A stretch of DNA of 19,336 nucleotides from Thiobacillus sp. (GCF_024708915.1 NZ_JANJXQ010000239.1:1-19336); one strand, 5' to 3'. Positions 6,500 to 15,166 are shown, numbered from the stretch's first letter. Notes: a model not told the origin generated them from the letters alone. Numbers and translations: made by a program.

Positions 6500-7672
6500 T
6501 TATTGCGCGCGGCACAATGCCAGCGCTTTTTGATAGTGCCGGCAGGCTTCGCCCGGCTGATCGTTCTGCGTCTTGAGTTCGGCCATGCGGATATGGCCTT
6601 CGGCGCTGGCCGCGATGGCAAGGCTGGCTTCCAGATAACTCTGCGCCTTGCCCCACAGCGCCTGCACACTGCACAACTGCGCCAGCGTCAGCAGCAACTG
6701 AGCGTCGCGCGGCCGGGCATGCAGCCATTTCTCGGCCCGTTCGATCTGCCGCGTCGGACTGCTGCCGCGCACTTCGCCGTACAGCGCCACCAGTTCCTCA
6801 TGCCAGTCGCGGTTGAGCGCGGCTTCCAGCACGTCGAGCGCGGTGTCGTGGCCGTTGCGCTGCATGAAGGCCTCAGCGGCGGCACGCGCCACCCAGGCAT
6901 CGACCTTGAAATCGGCCGGGATTTTCTTCCAGTATTCCAGCAAGCCACGGTCATCTGCGGCGCGCCGCCTGAGGTTTTCAGCATAGGCCATGCGGCGGCT
7001 CTGGGCGGCCACGCCGGGTTCCATGGCATTGCTGCGCATCAGCGCGTCGAGCAGGCGGTCGACCTCGTCCCACTGCCCGGTCAGCTGACGCGCCTTGAGT
7101 TCGAGCCGCAGCAGCGTGGTGTGCTGCGGCGCGATCTCCTTGGCCCGGTTGATCGCCGTCAGCGCGGCCGCCGCATCCTTGGCGTCGAGGCAGGCTTCGG
7201 CCTCAAACAGCTGCGCCGCGAGCTCGGCGCCGTATTCGGAGGCTTCCCGGAGATGCTGCTCGCGCTGCGGAATGGCGCGCATTTCCTGGGCAGCACGGGC
7301 GGCCAGCACGCGTGCCAGCCCCTGCCGGACATCGTCGCCCTGCCATTGCCCCAGCGACAGTTCGGCATCCTGGTAGCGGTATTCGGTATACGCCCTGAGG
7401 CCGCCGACGAAATTTTCATCGCGTTTTTTCGCTGCGCGCCGCTCGCGCTGTTCGCGCACGATGCGCGGCAGATTGAGCGTCAGCAGAGCCAGCCGCAGCA
7501 GCACGATGCCGCCTACCACCAGGCCGATCACGATCAGCACAAAGCTGATGAAAGAAATTTCCATCCGCCACGGCGGGTACACCAGCACCACATAGCCGGG
7601 GTCGTAGCGCCCGGCCATCGCCAGCGCGACGGCCAGTACTGCGACGAAGAGGAACGAGATCAGCCAGCGCAT
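6500..7672 (-). CDS. hemY: Heme biosynthesis-associated TPR protein HemY
   Basis: This 390-residue inner-membrane protein is the HemY of hemCDXY operons, not the protoporphyrinogen oxidase of the same name. The start at 7672 is set by the N-terminus 'MRWLISFLFVAVLAVALA' and by the 1-base TGATG overlap with hemX; a longer open frame upstream is only the antisense-like continuation through hemX. Two membrane segments are visible at about 2-20 and 39-63, with the family motif 'YDPGYVVLVYPPWRMEIS' between them. A long helical cytoplasmic region with TPR-type repeats follows, for example 'AQLCSVQALWGKAQSYLEAS' and the terminal 'ACRHYQKALAL'. E. coli HemY is about 398 residues. It is thought to work late in tetrapyrrole synthesis, perhaps as a scaffold, but its biochemical role is not settled. 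Confidence 0.95.
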   Translation of the reverse strand: MRWLISFLFVAVLAVALAMAGRYDPGYVVLVYPPWRMEISFISFVLIVIGLVVGGIVLLRLALLTLNLPRIVREQRERRAAKKRDENFVGGLRAYTEYRYQDAELSLGQWQGDDVRQGLARVLAARAAQEMRAIPQREQHLREASEYGAELAAQLFEAEACLDAKDAAAALTAINRAKEIAPQHTTLLRLELKARQLTGQWDEVDRLLDALMRSNAMEPGVAAQSRRMAYAENLRRRAADDRGLLEYWKKIPADFKVDAWVARAAAEAFMQRNGHDTALDVLEAALNRDWHEELVALYGEVRGSSPTRQIERAEKWLHARPRDAQLLLTLAQLCSVQALWGKAQSYLEASLAIAASAEGHIRMAELKTQNDQPGEACRHYQKALALCRAQ

Positions 7673-8700
7673 CAGTGATCCCCTTTGTAGGCGTCGAGCG
7701 CCGCCAGACTGGCGTCGATGCCGGGCAGCCTGATGGCAATCTGCAGGCCGGACAGGCGCTTGACCTCCTTGAGCGCAGCCGCGACGCCGGCGTCGCGCGT
7801 GTTGAAATAGCGCTCCAGCATCTCCGACACCGCGCGCAGGTCGGCGCGGAATGCTGCCTGGTCCTGCGCCAGCAGCGCCAGCCGCGCCGACAGCAGGCGC
7901 AGGCGCAGATTTTCGCGCAGGAAGTAGGCCTGGCCAGGCGGCAGCAGCACTGCCTCGTTGCCTTCCATCCGGCGGATTTGCACGATCCGTTTGAGCTCCG
8001 TCCACAATTCCTGGCCCAGGTTCGACGCGCTGGCCCGGTGCGGCGCAAGCGTCATCTCGGAGCCTTGCGCGCTCGCCAGCGGCCAGTCGGCATGACGCGC
8101 CACCAGCGCCTCGATGCGTGCGCTCGCGCCCACCTCGTCGAGCGAAGGCACCGCACGCAGATTGGCGAGGTCGGCGGCGATGGCGCGGCGCAGCGCAGTG
8201 AACTGCGGCTTGTTCACCCGCTGCAGGCGAGTATCGGCCCCTTCCAGCGCGATGATCGCCGCCTTCACGTTGCCCGCCAGCTGCAACTGCTGCGTGGCGG
8301 TAAGCAGTACCTGCTCGATCTCCGCCAGCGTCCAGTGGTCGCGCCCCTGCGCCAGATCCTTGTACAGGGTTTCGAGCGCCAGCTGCTGTTGCTGCGACGT
8401 GGTCATCTGGCTTTCGATATGCGCGACTTTTTCGTTGATCTGCCGCATCGCGTCGTCGGCGTTGCGCGCCAGCAGGCGGGTTTCGCTCACGTCCTTGCCC
8501 GACTCGGCCAGCCGGCGCCCCAATTCGGTCTTCAGATCACGGATGCGCTCGCGGCCATCGGACCACGACCAGGTCGCCGCCGCCAGAGCCAGCACTGCGA
8601 CCAGCAGGGCAACCAGCGGCAGCGTCTGGGTGCGCGCGTGCGGCGCAACAGGCGGCGCAGCGGCAGGTAGCACGGAAGACGTTTCGGGTGTGTCGTTCAT
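7672..8700 (-). CDS. hemX: HemX, membrane-anchored protein of the hemCDXY operon
   Basis: This 342-residue protein is often labelled uroporphyrinogen-III C-methyltransferase, but the SAM-binding methyltransferase fold is absent, so that name is misleading. A short Pro/Ala-rich cytoplasmic head is followed by one membrane segment at about 27-47 ('LPLVALLVAVLALAAATWSW'). A charged coiled-coil comes next (about 50-115, with 'LKTELGRRLAESGKDV' and a QQQQ run). A helical domain follows with the family strings 'WTLAEIEQVLLTATQQLQL', 'RIVQIRRM' and 'QAYFLRENLRLRLLSARLALL'. It overlaps hemD by 4 bp (ATGA) at its start and hemY by 1 bp at its end, so translation of the cluster is probably coupled. Its function is inferred only from conservation of the operon. 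Confidence 0.94.
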   Translation of the reverse strand: MNDTPETSSVLPAAAPPVAPHARTQTLPLVALLVAVLALAAATWSWSDGRERIRDLKTELGRRLAESGKDVSETRLLARNADDAMRQINEKVAHIESQMTTSQQQQLALETLYKDLAQGRDHWTLAEIEQVLLTATQQLQLAGNVKAAIIALEGADTRLQRVNKPQFTALRRAIAADLANLRAVPSLDEVGASARIEALVARHADWPLASAQGSEMTLAPHRASASNLGQELWTELKRIVQIRRMEGNEAVLLPPGQAYFLRENLRLRLLSARLALLAQDQAAFRADLRAVSEMLERYFNTRDAGVAAALKEVKRLSGLQIAIRLPGIDASLAALDAYKGDH

Positions 8701-9464
8701 TGATTGTCCCTGAACCAGTTAATCAGGCCCTCTACCAGACCTGCATCGCCACCCGGCGTGGCGATGACGTCGGCAATGCCAAAGCGGCGGGCCGCCTCGG
8801 CAATTTTCTCATGCGGGGCGAACAGCGGGGTATGCCGCAGCAGCGGCGCGCCCGGCGCGCCCAGCAGTGCCGCCAGATTATGCAGCGTCTCCGCACTGGC
8901 CACGGTCACCGCGTCGATTCCGCCGGTTTGCCAGCATGCCAGCAACGGTGCGGCATCCGCCTGTGGCCGCACGCGCCGGTAGCACTCCAGAAAATCCGCC
9001 TGCGCCCCGCGCGCGCGCAGCGTGTCGGCCAACAATGCGCGGCCGCCGACGCCACGCACGATCACCACCCGCTTGCCGGCAACCTCATTCAGCTGTGGCA
9101 GCGCCAGCAGCGCTTCGCTGTCCTGGCCGTCCGGCATGGCGACGTCGTCGAGCCCCTGCGCCGCGAGTGCGCGCAGGGTGCCCGGCCCCACTGCAAAAAT
9201 CCGGGTTGCCGCCGGCAGTGCGCCGCCGGCACGGATTGCCGCCATGCCGAACTGCGCCGCATTGGGGCTGATAAAAATCGCGATGTCGGCGCCGGCCAGC
9301 TGCGCCAGCGGCGCGGCCAACTCGTCCAGCGGCACCGCCTCGATGGCGAGCGCGGGGAATTCGAACGCCGCGCCGCCCGCCGTCCGGATCGCCTGTGCCA
9401 GCACGGCGGCCTGATGGGCCGGCCGCGTCACAAGCACGGTACGCCCTGCCAGCGGCCCCGTCAT
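8697..9464 (-). CDS. hemD: Uroporphyrinogen-III synthase
   Basis: HemD closes hydroxymethylbilane, the product of HemC, into uroporphyrinogen III with inversion of ring D, the branch point to heme, siroheme and cobalamin. The 255 residues match the family length. Sequence conservation in HemD is low, but the typical landmarks are present: '[17 protein letters not shown]' near the N-terminus, '[15 protein letters not shown]' at about 59-73, '[12 protein letters not shown]' at about 89-100, '[22 protein letters not shown]' in the second lobe, '[14 protein letters not shown]' and the final '[10 protein letters not shown]'. It overlaps hemC by 4 bp upstream and hemX by 4 bp downstream, which supports both the start codon and co-translation. 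Confidence 0.95.
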   Translation of the reverse strand: MTGPLAGRTVLVTRPAHQAAVLAQAIRTAGGAAFEFPALAIEAVPLDELAAPLAQLAGADIAIFISPNAAQFGMAAIRAGGALPAATRIFAVGPGTLRALAAQGLDDVAMPDGQDSEALLALPQLNEVAGKRVVIVRGVGGRALLADTLRARGAQADFLECYRRVRPQADAAPLLACWQTGGIDAVTVASAETLHNLAALLGAPGAPLLRHTPLFAPHEKIAEAARRFGIADVIATPGGDAGLVEGLINWFRDNQ

Positions 9465-10381
9465 GCAGGCAGCGCATCGAGGATGGCGCGCGCGCCCAGC
9501 GCCAGCAGCTTGTCGGCGAGCGCCTGGCCAACCGCTTCAGGATCGCCGGCATCGCCCTCGGCGCGATCATGGATGAACCCGCTGCCGTCCGGATTCGCCA
9601 CGAAGCCGTCGAGCACCAGACGGCCGTCCTGCAATACCGCGTGCGCGCCCAGCGGCACTTGGCAGCTGCCGCCCAGCACGCGGCTGACCTGGCGTTCGGC
9701 GCGCACGCAGGCTGCGGTCTCGGGGTGATTGAGCGCGGCGAGCATGGCTGCCACGCCGCTGTTGCCGCTGCGGATTTCGATGCCGAGTGCGCCCTGGCCG
9801 GCGGCCGGAATGCTGTCTTCCACGGACAGCAGGCTCCTGATGCGCGCGCCCAGACCGAGCCGCTTGAGGCCTGCGGCCGCCAGCAGGATCGCATCGAACT
9901 GGCCTTCGTCGAGCTTTTTCAGGCGGGTGCCGACGTTACCGCGCAGCGGCTTCACCGTCAGGTGCGGATAGCGTGCGCGCAGCTGCGCTTCGCGGCGCAG
10001 GCTGGAGGTGCCGACCACGCTGCCGGGCGGCAGATCGGACAGGCGTTCGTACTGGTTCGACACGAAGGCATCGCGCGGGTCTTCGCGTTCGCCGATTACC
10101 GCCAGCATGAATCCCGGCGGCAGTTCCATCGGTACGTCCTTCATCGAATGCACCGCCAGATCGGCCTGCCCGGTTTCCAGCGCCACTTCGAGCTCCTTGA
10201 CAAACAGGCCCTTGCCGCCGATTTTGGAAAGCGTGACGTCGAGAATCTGGTCGCCGCGCGTGGTCATGCCCAGAATGTTCACGGCGCAGCCGGGATGCAG
10301 CGCACGCAGGCGGTCGCGGATATGCTCTGCCTGCCACATGGCAAGGGCACTTTCTCGGGAAGCGATGGTCAGGATGTGCAT
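9461..10381 (-). CDS. hemC: Hydroxymethylbilane synthase (porphobilinogen deaminase)
   Basis: HemC joins four porphobilinogen molecules into hydroxymethylbilane in the cytoplasm. I set the start at 10381, giving 306 residues, because the family begins '[19 protein letters not shown]'; the open frame extends 50 codons further upstream with no family similarity. Catalytic features are intact: 'HSMKDVP' with D82, the basic stretch '[11 protein letters not shown]' and 'LRGNVGTRL' for substrate carboxylates, and C240 in '[10 protein letters not shown]', which binds the dipyrromethane cofactor. E. coli HemC is about 313 residues. It is the first gene of the hemCDXY operon and overlaps hemD by 4 bp. 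No clear ribosome binding site is seen before the ATG. It diverges from the thioredoxin-like gene. Confidence 0.97.
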   Translation of the reverse strand: MHILTIASRESALAMWQAEHIRDRLRALHPGCAVNILGMTTRGDQILDVTLSKIGGKGLFVKELEVALETGQADLAVHSMKDVPMELPPGFMLAVIGEREDPRDAFVSNQYERLSDLPPGSVVGTSSLRREAQLRARYPHLTVKPLRGNVGTRLKKLDEGQFDAILLAAAGLKRLGLGARIRSLLSVEDSIPAAGQGALGIEIRSGNSGVAAMLAALNHPETAACVRAERQVSRVLGGSCQVPLGAHAVLQDGRLVLDGFVANPDGSGFIHDRAEGDAGDPEAVGQALADKLLALGARAILDALPA

Positions 10382-10469
10382 GGCGGGAAAGGTAAACAAT
10401 TTAATTGGCAAATGATGACGCGACACGCATGATATCGATGTGTTCGCACCACAACAGGGACGACTAACG
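10382..10469. promoter_or_regulatory. Divergent promoter region between hemC and the thioredoxin-like gene
   Basis: This 88-bp gap lies between two divergent start codons and must drive hemC, and probably the other gene. An AT-rich patch at about 10395-10413 (AAACAATTTAATTGGC) could hold a -10 element for hemC, but no convincing -35 pairs with it. A CAGGGA string about 9 bases before the ATG at 10470 is a plausible ribosome binding site for the plus-strand gene. Confidence 0.4.
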
Positions 10470-10952
10470 ATGACTCGACTGATTGCAGTCTGGGCCTTGA
10501 TTTTAGCATGGGGCATGACGCTGCACGGCACGGCCGGCGCGGCGGACGGGCTGGTTCACGCACAGAATTTCCAGGCCGACGCGCGTATTGCGGCCAAACG
10601 CCGGGTGCCCATTCTGGTGGTTTTCACCAGCCCGGTCTGTTCGTATTGCGAACGCGTCAAACGCGAATATCTGATCCCGATGCACAAGGATCCGGCCTAC
10701 CGCAACCGCGCCATCATCCGCGAAGTCACCATCGGCGCCAGCACCCCGCTGATTGGATTCGACGGCACCCCCACATCCGAAGGCGCGTTCGCCGCAGCCA
10801 ACAAGATATTCATGGTGCCCACCGTCAAGGTGTTCGACACCAAGGGCGCCGACGCCAGCGAAGCCATCGTCGGCCTGTTGTCGCCCGACTATTACTTCGG
10901 CTACCTGGAAGCGGCCATCGACGAAGGCATACGCAAAGTACGCGGCAAATAG
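10470..10952 (+). CDS. Periplasmic thioredoxin-fold protein
   Basis: This 160-residue protein has a signal peptide (about 1-24, ending TAGA before ADG) and one thioredoxin-like domain. The redox pair is C57-S-Y-C60 in '[19 protein letters not shown]', and the cis-Pro loop is 'MVPTVKVF' with P117. The motif resembles SoxW and DsbE/thioredoxin-like periplasmic reductants more than oxidising DsbA. I chose the ATG at 10470, with CAGGGA upstream, over a GTG at 10440 because it opens directly on the signal peptide. Its likely role is thiol reduction in the periplasm. DsbD, encoded elsewhere in this window, would be the natural electron donor, but that partnership is inference. It could be co-transcribed with the two-component genes 155 bp downstream, though a large inverted repeat lies between. 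Confidence 0.9.
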   Translation: MTRLIAVWALILAWGMTLHGTAGAADGLVHAQNFQADARIAAKRRVPILVVFTSPVCSYCERVKREYLIPMHKDPAYRNRAIIREVTIGASTPLIGFDGTPTSEGAFAAANKIFMVPTVKVFDTKGADASEAIVGLLSPDYYFGYLEAAIDEGIRKVRGK

Positions 10953-10977
10953 GCAGACCGCCAGGCCGGCACCGACT

Positions 10978-11052
10978 CCCGAGCGGACGTGACGCGCGGC
11001 CGCGCTGCAGCACGGCCACAGCGAAATCTCGGCAAAGTCACGCCCGCTCGGG
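10978..11052. repeat. Long interrupted inverted repeat with inner palindrome
   Basis: The 16-base arms at 10978-10993 (CCCGAGCGGACGTGAC) and 11037-11052 (GTCACGCCCGCTCGGG) pair at 15 of 16 positions, with one A/C mismatch. Between them is a 43-base loop that begins with a perfect 12-bp palindrome, GCGCGGCCGCGC (10994-11005). Neither strand has a T run after the stem, so it is not a standard intrinsic terminator. It fills the gap between the thioredoxin-like gene and the response regulator gene and would form a strong structure in the transcript. Confidence 0.85.
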
Positions 11053-11107
11053 AAACGGAATAAAATTCCCGCCATAACAAAATTCCAGCGGTGCGGGGAG
11101 CGCCCTT

Positions 11108-11737
11108 ATGAAAATCCTTTTGGCCGACGACCACCCGCTGGTGCGCGAGGGGGTGCGGCAGGTGCTGGCCCAACTGGAACCGCCGGTCGAAATCCTCGAC
11201 GCCCACGACTACCCCAGCCTGTTTGCGCGAGCCGCCCGGCATCCCGACCTCGATCTGGCGCTGGTCGACCTGAACATGCCGGGCTTCGCCGGAACACAGG
11301 GCATTACGCAGTTTCGCAGCCGCTTCCCGGATATTCCGCTGCTGGTATTGTCGGCGTCGGAATCGCCGCACGACGTCCGCCACGCGCTGAAAGCCGGCGC
11401 GCTCGGCTACATCCCCAAGGCGTCCCCTACCGCGGTCATGCTGGCCGCGTTGCGGCAGGTGCTGTCGGGGGGCGTCTATGTACCGCTCGGCCTGAGCGGC
11501 CTGCATCCGGCGGAACCCGCCGATTTCGCGGCCCTGCAGCACAGCGGACTGACGGTGCGCCAACTTGAAGTGGCGCGCCTGCTGGCGCAGGGCTGCACCA
11601 ACAAGACCATCTCCAGCATGCTGGCCATGTCGGAAGGCACGGTAAAAGTACACATTGCGGCGATTTTCCGCGCTTTCAACGCCAGCAATCGGACCGAGGC
11701 CGTGCTCGCCATTCAACGTCTGCCGCATGCGCCCTGA
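11108..11737 (+). CDS. NarL/FixJ-type response regulator
   Basis: This 209-residue two-component regulator has an N-terminal receiver domain (about 1-120) and a C-terminal LuxR-type helix-turn-helix (about 145-205). Receiver residues are complete: acidic pair D7/D8 in LLADDHP, phospho-acceptor D54 in LVDLNMPG, switch Ser S82 in LSASE, and K104 in YIPKAS. The DNA-binding part reads 'LTVRQLEVARLLAQG', 'NKTISSMLAMSEGTVKVH', 'IFRAFNASNRTEAV'. GGGGAG 7 bases before the ATG supports the start. The gene ends 7 bp before the chosen start of the histidine kinase gene, so the two are almost surely a cognate pair. Its target genes are unknown; the nearby inverted repeat and the pair's own promoter are possible sites, but this is a guess. 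Confidence 0.95.
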   Translation: MKILLADDHPLVREGVRQVLAQLEPPVEILDAHDYPSLFARAARHPDLDLALVDLNMPGFAGTQGITQFRSRFPDIPLLVLSASESPHDVRHALKAGALGYIPKASPTAVMLAALRQVLSGGVYVPLGLSGLHPAEPADFAALQHSGLTVRQLEVARLLAQGCTNKTISSMLAMSEGTVKVHIAAIFRAFNASNRTEAVLAIQRLPHAP

Positions 11738-11744
11738 GCGCATC

Positions 11745-13661
11745 ATGAAATTTGTGCGCAGCCGGTTCGAGCGCCCGTTGCTGACCAGCATCCGCAGCCG
11801 GATACTGGTCATTGCGCTGTTGCCCGCCCTGCTGGCCGAATTCGGGATGGTGGCGCACTTCACCACCCAGGCCCTTGCCACCGCCGAACACGCTCTCCAT
11901 GTCCGCGCCGCCAACGCGGCCCGTCGCCTGGCCGACGCCTTGCCCCATGCGCTGGCAAACGGGGACACGGCGCGGGTGCACAGCCTGCTCCAGATCGAGG
12001 CCGTCAACAGCCAGTTGTCCTTTGCCAGGGTCGCCGACGCACACGGCCACCCCGTCGCCAGCACCGGCAGTCCACCGCGCACAGTCCACCCGGATGAACA
12101 TCACCGGCAACACGCCGCGATTCGTGTGCCTGCCGTCGATTTGCCCCACAGCGCCGTGGTTGCCACCCCCGCCTCGCCCGACTTCAACCTGCTGGGACAG
12201 GTTGAAGTCGGCGTATCGCTCGACCAGATCGGGGCCTTCAGGCGCGATTCGCTGATCCATGCCACCCTGTTGATGCTGGCGGCACTGGCGCTCACCGGCG
12301 CACTGGCATGGCGGTTGTCCAACCGGCTGGCCGGGCAGCTGCGGCATGTCGGACATGTCGTGGGGCGGCTGGGGTGCGGCGACCTCACGGTGCGCACGCA
12401 ACTGCCGCCGCAAGGCGAGGTCGGCTTGCTGGCAGCCGGAATCAACAACATGGCCGAAGCCTTGCAGGCGCACCGCGGCGAGCTGGAAAAACGCATCCGC
12501 GATGCCACCGCCGATCTCGCCACCAGAAAGGAGATGGCCGAGCGCGCCAACCAGGCCAAATCGCGTTTCTTCGCTGCCGCCAGCCACGACCTGCGGCAGC
12601 CGCTGCACGCACTGTCGCTGTTTGTCGCGGCATTGAAAATGCGCAACCAGCCACCTGAAGCGCAAACCCTGATCGACAACATTGCAGCATCCACTGCGGC
12701 GATGGAACTGCTGTTCAATGCGCTGCTGGATATTTCGCGGCTGGATGCCGGTGCCATCGAAGCGCACCCGGTGCATTTCCCGCTGCAGAAAATGCTGCTC
12801 GATCTCAACCATCAGTTCAGCGCGGTGGCGGCGGAAAAGCAGCTGCACCTGCGTTTCCGTCCGTGCGACGTCACCCTCTACAGCGACCCGCTGCTGATCG
12901 AGCGCATTCTGGCCAATCTGATCGCCAACGCCATCCGCTATACCGACGACGGCGGCATCCTGGTAGGCTGCCGCCGCCGTGGCCGCATGGTGCGCATCAG
13001 CGTGGCCGATACCGGCCGCGGCATCCCGCCCGAGCAGCAGGAAAGCGTGTTCCACGAATTCGTGCAACTACACAATCCGGCACGCGACCGCAGCAAAGGG
13101 CTGGGGCTCGGGCTCGCCATCGTCTCGCGCCTGGGACGGCTGCTGGGGCACCGGGTGGAATTGCGTTCGCGCCCCGGCCACGGCTCGACGTTCAGTGTCG
13201 ACGTGCCGTGCGGCGACGCCCGCTTGATCCGGCCGCCCGCCGCCGCCAGCGCACCCGGGCAAATCCCCGCCGATGCGCTGGTGCTGCTGGTGGACGACGA
13301 AAGCGCGATCCTGCGCGGCATGGCCGAACTGTTCGACAACTGGAACATCGATCTGGTCACCGCCCACAGCGCCGCCGAAGCAGTGCAATGGCTCGACAGC
13401 ATCGGCCGCGTGCCGGACATCATCGTGTCGGACTACCGCCTGCCCGACGACAGCGACGGCATCGAGGTCATCACCCGCCTGCGGCAAAAATTCGGCTGCG
13501 ACATCCCGGCCATCCTGGTCACCGGCGATACGGCGCCCGACACCATTCTGCGCATCAGCCGCGCCGGATTTCCGCTGCTGCACAAGCCGCTGCGCCCGGC
13601 CAAACTGCGCGCCCTGCTCACCCATCTGATCCAGCAGGCGCGCACTGCGGCTGTGGGATAA
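11745..13661 (+). CDS. Hybrid sensor histidine kinase with C-terminal receiver domain
   Basis: From the ATG at 11745 the protein has 638 residues. An in-frame ATG at 11727 would add six and overlap the regulator gene; neither has a strong ribosome binding site. Order of parts: membrane segment 17-37, periplasmic sensor region about 38-168 rich in His, membrane segment about 170-190, HAMP about 190-245, phospho-acceptor helix with H281 in 'AAASHDLRQPLHALSLF', ATPase domain with N391/N395, D422-T-G-R-G and the 'KGLGLGLAIV' loop, then a CheY-like receiver (about 511-632) with D516/D517, D563 in VSDYRLP, T593 and K614. The DHp type is like that of NahK/ErcS-type hybrid kinases. There is no histidine phosphotransfer domain, so the attached receiver probably tunes the kinase, while the adjacent NarL-type protein is the likely output. 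The ligand is unknown. Confidence 0.95.
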   Translation: MKFVRSRFERPLLTSIRSRILVIALLPALLAEFGMVAHFTTQALATAEHALHVRAANAARRLADALPHALANGDTARVHSLLQIEAVNSQLSFARVADAHGHPVASTGSPPRTVHPDEHHRQHAAIRVPAVDLPHSAVVATPASPDFNLLGQVEVGVSLDQIGAFRRDSLIHATLLMLAALALTGALAWRLSNRLAGQLRHVGHVVGRLGCGDLTVRTQLPPQGEVGLLAAGINNMAEALQAHRGELEKRIRDATADLATRKEMAERANQAKSRFFAAASHDLRQPLHALSLFVAALKMRNQPPEAQTLIDNIAASTAAMELLFNALLDISRLDAGAIEAHPVHFPLQKMLLDLNHQFSAVAAEKQLHLRFRPCDVTLYSDPLLIERILANLIANAIRYTDDGGILVGCRRRGRMVRISVADTGRGIPPEQQESVFHEFVQLHNPARDRSKGLGLGLAIVSRLGRLLGHRVELRSRPGHGSTFSVDVPCGDARLIRPPAAASAPGQIPADALVLLVDDESAILRGMAELFDNWNIDLVTAHSAAEAVQWLDSIGRVPDIIVSDYRLPDDSDGIEVITRLRQKFGCDIPAILVTGDTAPDTILRISRAGFPLLHKPLRPAKLRALLTHLIQQARTAAVG

Positions 13662-13671
13662 TGATGTCCGG

Positions 13672-13757
13672 GTGAGGCGTGAAGGGTGAGGAATAAAGAG
13701 CCGGATAGCGGCGGCCCCTCCCGCCCGATCCCTGACCCCTGACTCCTGACCCCTCAC
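13672..13757. repeat. Two opposed arrays of 7-bp repeats
   Basis: Array one (13672-13692) is GTGAGGC, GTGAAGG, GTGAGGA. Array two (13730-13757) is CCCTGAC, CCCTGAC, TCCTGAC, CCCTCAC. The units are related by reverse complement (GTGAGGG versus CCCTCAC), so the arrays face each other across 37 bases. GGTGAGG at 13671-13677 can pair with CCTCACC at 13752-13758. They occupy most of the 104-bp gap between the kinase gene and mpl and end 8 bp before the mpl start. No T run follows. Confidence 0.8.
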
Positions 13758-13765
13758 CATAAACC

Positions 13766-15166
13766 ATGCACCTCCATATCCTCGGCATCTGCGGTACCTT
13801 CATGGGCGGCATCGCCGCCATCGCGCGCGCAGCCGGCCACACCGTCACCGGCTGCGACGCCAACGTCTACCCGCCGATGTCCGACCAGCTGCGCGCCCTC
13901 GGCATCGACCTCATCGAAGGCTACGACGCCAAACAGGCCGACCTCAAGGCCGACGTTTTCGTCGTCGGCAACGTCGTCACCCGCGGCAATCCGCTGCTGG
14001 AAACCATCCTCGAACGCGGCCTGCCCTACACCTCCGGCCCGCAGTGGCTGGCCGACAACGTGCTGAAGGACAAATGGGTGCTGGCGGTGGCGGGTACCCA
14101 CGGCAAGACCACCACCGCCGCCATGCTGGCGTGGATCCTCGACGACGCGCACATGCGCCCCGGCTTTCTGATCGGCGGCATTCCGCAGAATTTCGGCGTG
14201 TCCGCACGGCTGACCGACAGCCCCTTCTTCGTCATCGAGGCCGACGAATACGACACCGCCTTCTTCGACAAGCGCTCCAAGTTCATCCACTACCGCCCGC
14301 GCAGCGTCATTCTCAACAACCTCGAATTCGACCACGCCGACATCTTTCCCGACCTCGCCGCCATCGAGACCCAGTTCCACCACCTGGTGCGCACCGTGCC
14401 CGGCAATGGCCTCGTCGTCGCCAACGGCCGCGAAGCGAGCCTCGAACGCGTGTTCGCGCGCGGCCTGTGGACCCCGGTGGAACGCTTCGGCAGCAGCGGC
14501 GGCTGGATCGCGGGCGAGGCCGATGCCCAGGGCAGCTTCGACGTATTCTTCAACAGCGCCCGGCAGGGCCGGGTGAACTGGGATCTGCTGGGCGAGCACA
14601 ACCGCATGAACGCGCTCGCCGCCATCGCCGCCGCGCGCCATGCCGGTGTTCCCGCAGCCGCCGCCATCGCCGCCTTGAGCCGCTTCGAGAACGTCAAACG
14701 CCGCATGGAAATCCGCGGTGCGGTCCATGGCATCACCGTCTACGACGACTTCGCCCATCATCCCACGGCGATCGCCACGACCCTCGAAGGCTTGCGGCGC
14801 AAGGTCGGCAAGGCCCGCATCCTCGCCGTGCTGGAGCCGCGCTCGAACACCATGAAGCTCGGCGTCATGAAGGCACAGCTGCCCGACAGCCTCGCCGACG
14901 CCGACGTCGTCTACTGCTACGGCGCGAACCTCGGCTGGGATGCCGCAGAGGCGCTCGCCCCGCTGGGCGGAAAGGCGCGCGTGTTCGACGATCTCGGTGC
15001 GCTCGTCACGCAGCTCGTGCTCGACGCCCGCCCGGGCGACCACGTTCTGATGATGAGCAACGGCGGCTTCGGCGGCATCCACACCAGGTTGCTCGAAGCG
15101 CTGCACGACCACTACCACGAGGACATCGTGCTGACGCCGATGCACCGCTACGGGCGGTACGTCTAG
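13766..15166 (+). CDS. mpl: UDP-N-acetylmuramate:L-Ala-gamma-D-Glu-meso-diaminopimelate ligase
   Basis: Mpl re-attaches the recycled tripeptide L-Ala-D-Glu-mDAP to UDP-MurNAc in the cytoplasm with ATP, a step of peptidoglycan recycling. The 466 residues match the family (E. coli about 457). Mur-ligase landmarks are present: the N-terminal 'HILGICGTFMGG' Rossmann loop specific to Mpl, 'VVGNVVTRGNP', the ATP-binding 'VAGTHGKTTTAAML' with the P-loop at 110-117, 'EADEYDTAFFDKRSKF', 'ILNNLEFDHADIF', 'GEHNRMNALAAIAAA', and 'YDDFAHHPTAI' with 'LEPRSNTMKLG' in the C-terminal domain. No clear ribosome binding site precedes the ATG, where heptamer repeats occupy the leader. mpl is followed by yqiA after 48 bp on the same strand. 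Confidence 0.97.
   Translation: MHLHILGICGTFMGGIAAIARAAGHTVTGCDANVYPPMSDQLRALGIDLIEGYDAKQADLKADVFVVGNVVTRGNPLLETILERGLPYTSGPQWLADNVLKDKWVLAVAGTHGKTTTAAMLAWILDDAHMRPGFLIGGIPQNFGVSARLTDSPFFVIEADEYDTAFFDKRSKFIHYRPRSVILNNLEFDHADIFPDLAAIETQFHHLVRTVPGNGLVVANGREASLERVFARGLWTPVERFGSSGGWIAGEADAQGSFDVFFNSARQGRVNWDLLGEHNRMNALAAIAAARHAGVPAAAAIAALSRFENVKRRMEIRGAVHGITVYDDFAHHPTAIATTLEGLRRKVGKARILAVLEPRSNTMKLGVMKAQLPDSLADADVVYCYGANLGWDAAEALAPLGGKARVFDDLGALVTQLVLDARPGDHVLMMSNGGFGGIHTRLLEALHDHYHEDIVLTPMHRYGRYV

Noticed and set aside
6500..7672. hemY as protoporphyrinogen oxidase
   Set aside because: No FAD-binding dinucleotide motif is present. Two membrane segments and TPR-like repeats identify it as the unrelated HemY of the hemCDXY operon.
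7672..8005. Upstream extension of the hemY frame by 111 codons
   Set aside because: This stretch lies entirely within hemX in another frame and is not membrane-like. The family N-terminus begins at 7672, where the start codon overlaps the hemX stop.
10978..11105. The inverted repeat as an attachment site or CRISPR fragment
   Set aside because: There is only one pair of arms, no repeat-spacer periodicity, no integrase or cas gene and no tRNA nearby.
10901..13067. Long minus-strand open frames opposite the two-component genes
   Set aside because: They mirror the regulator and kinase coding frames and show only composition-driven residues, with no start context or motif.
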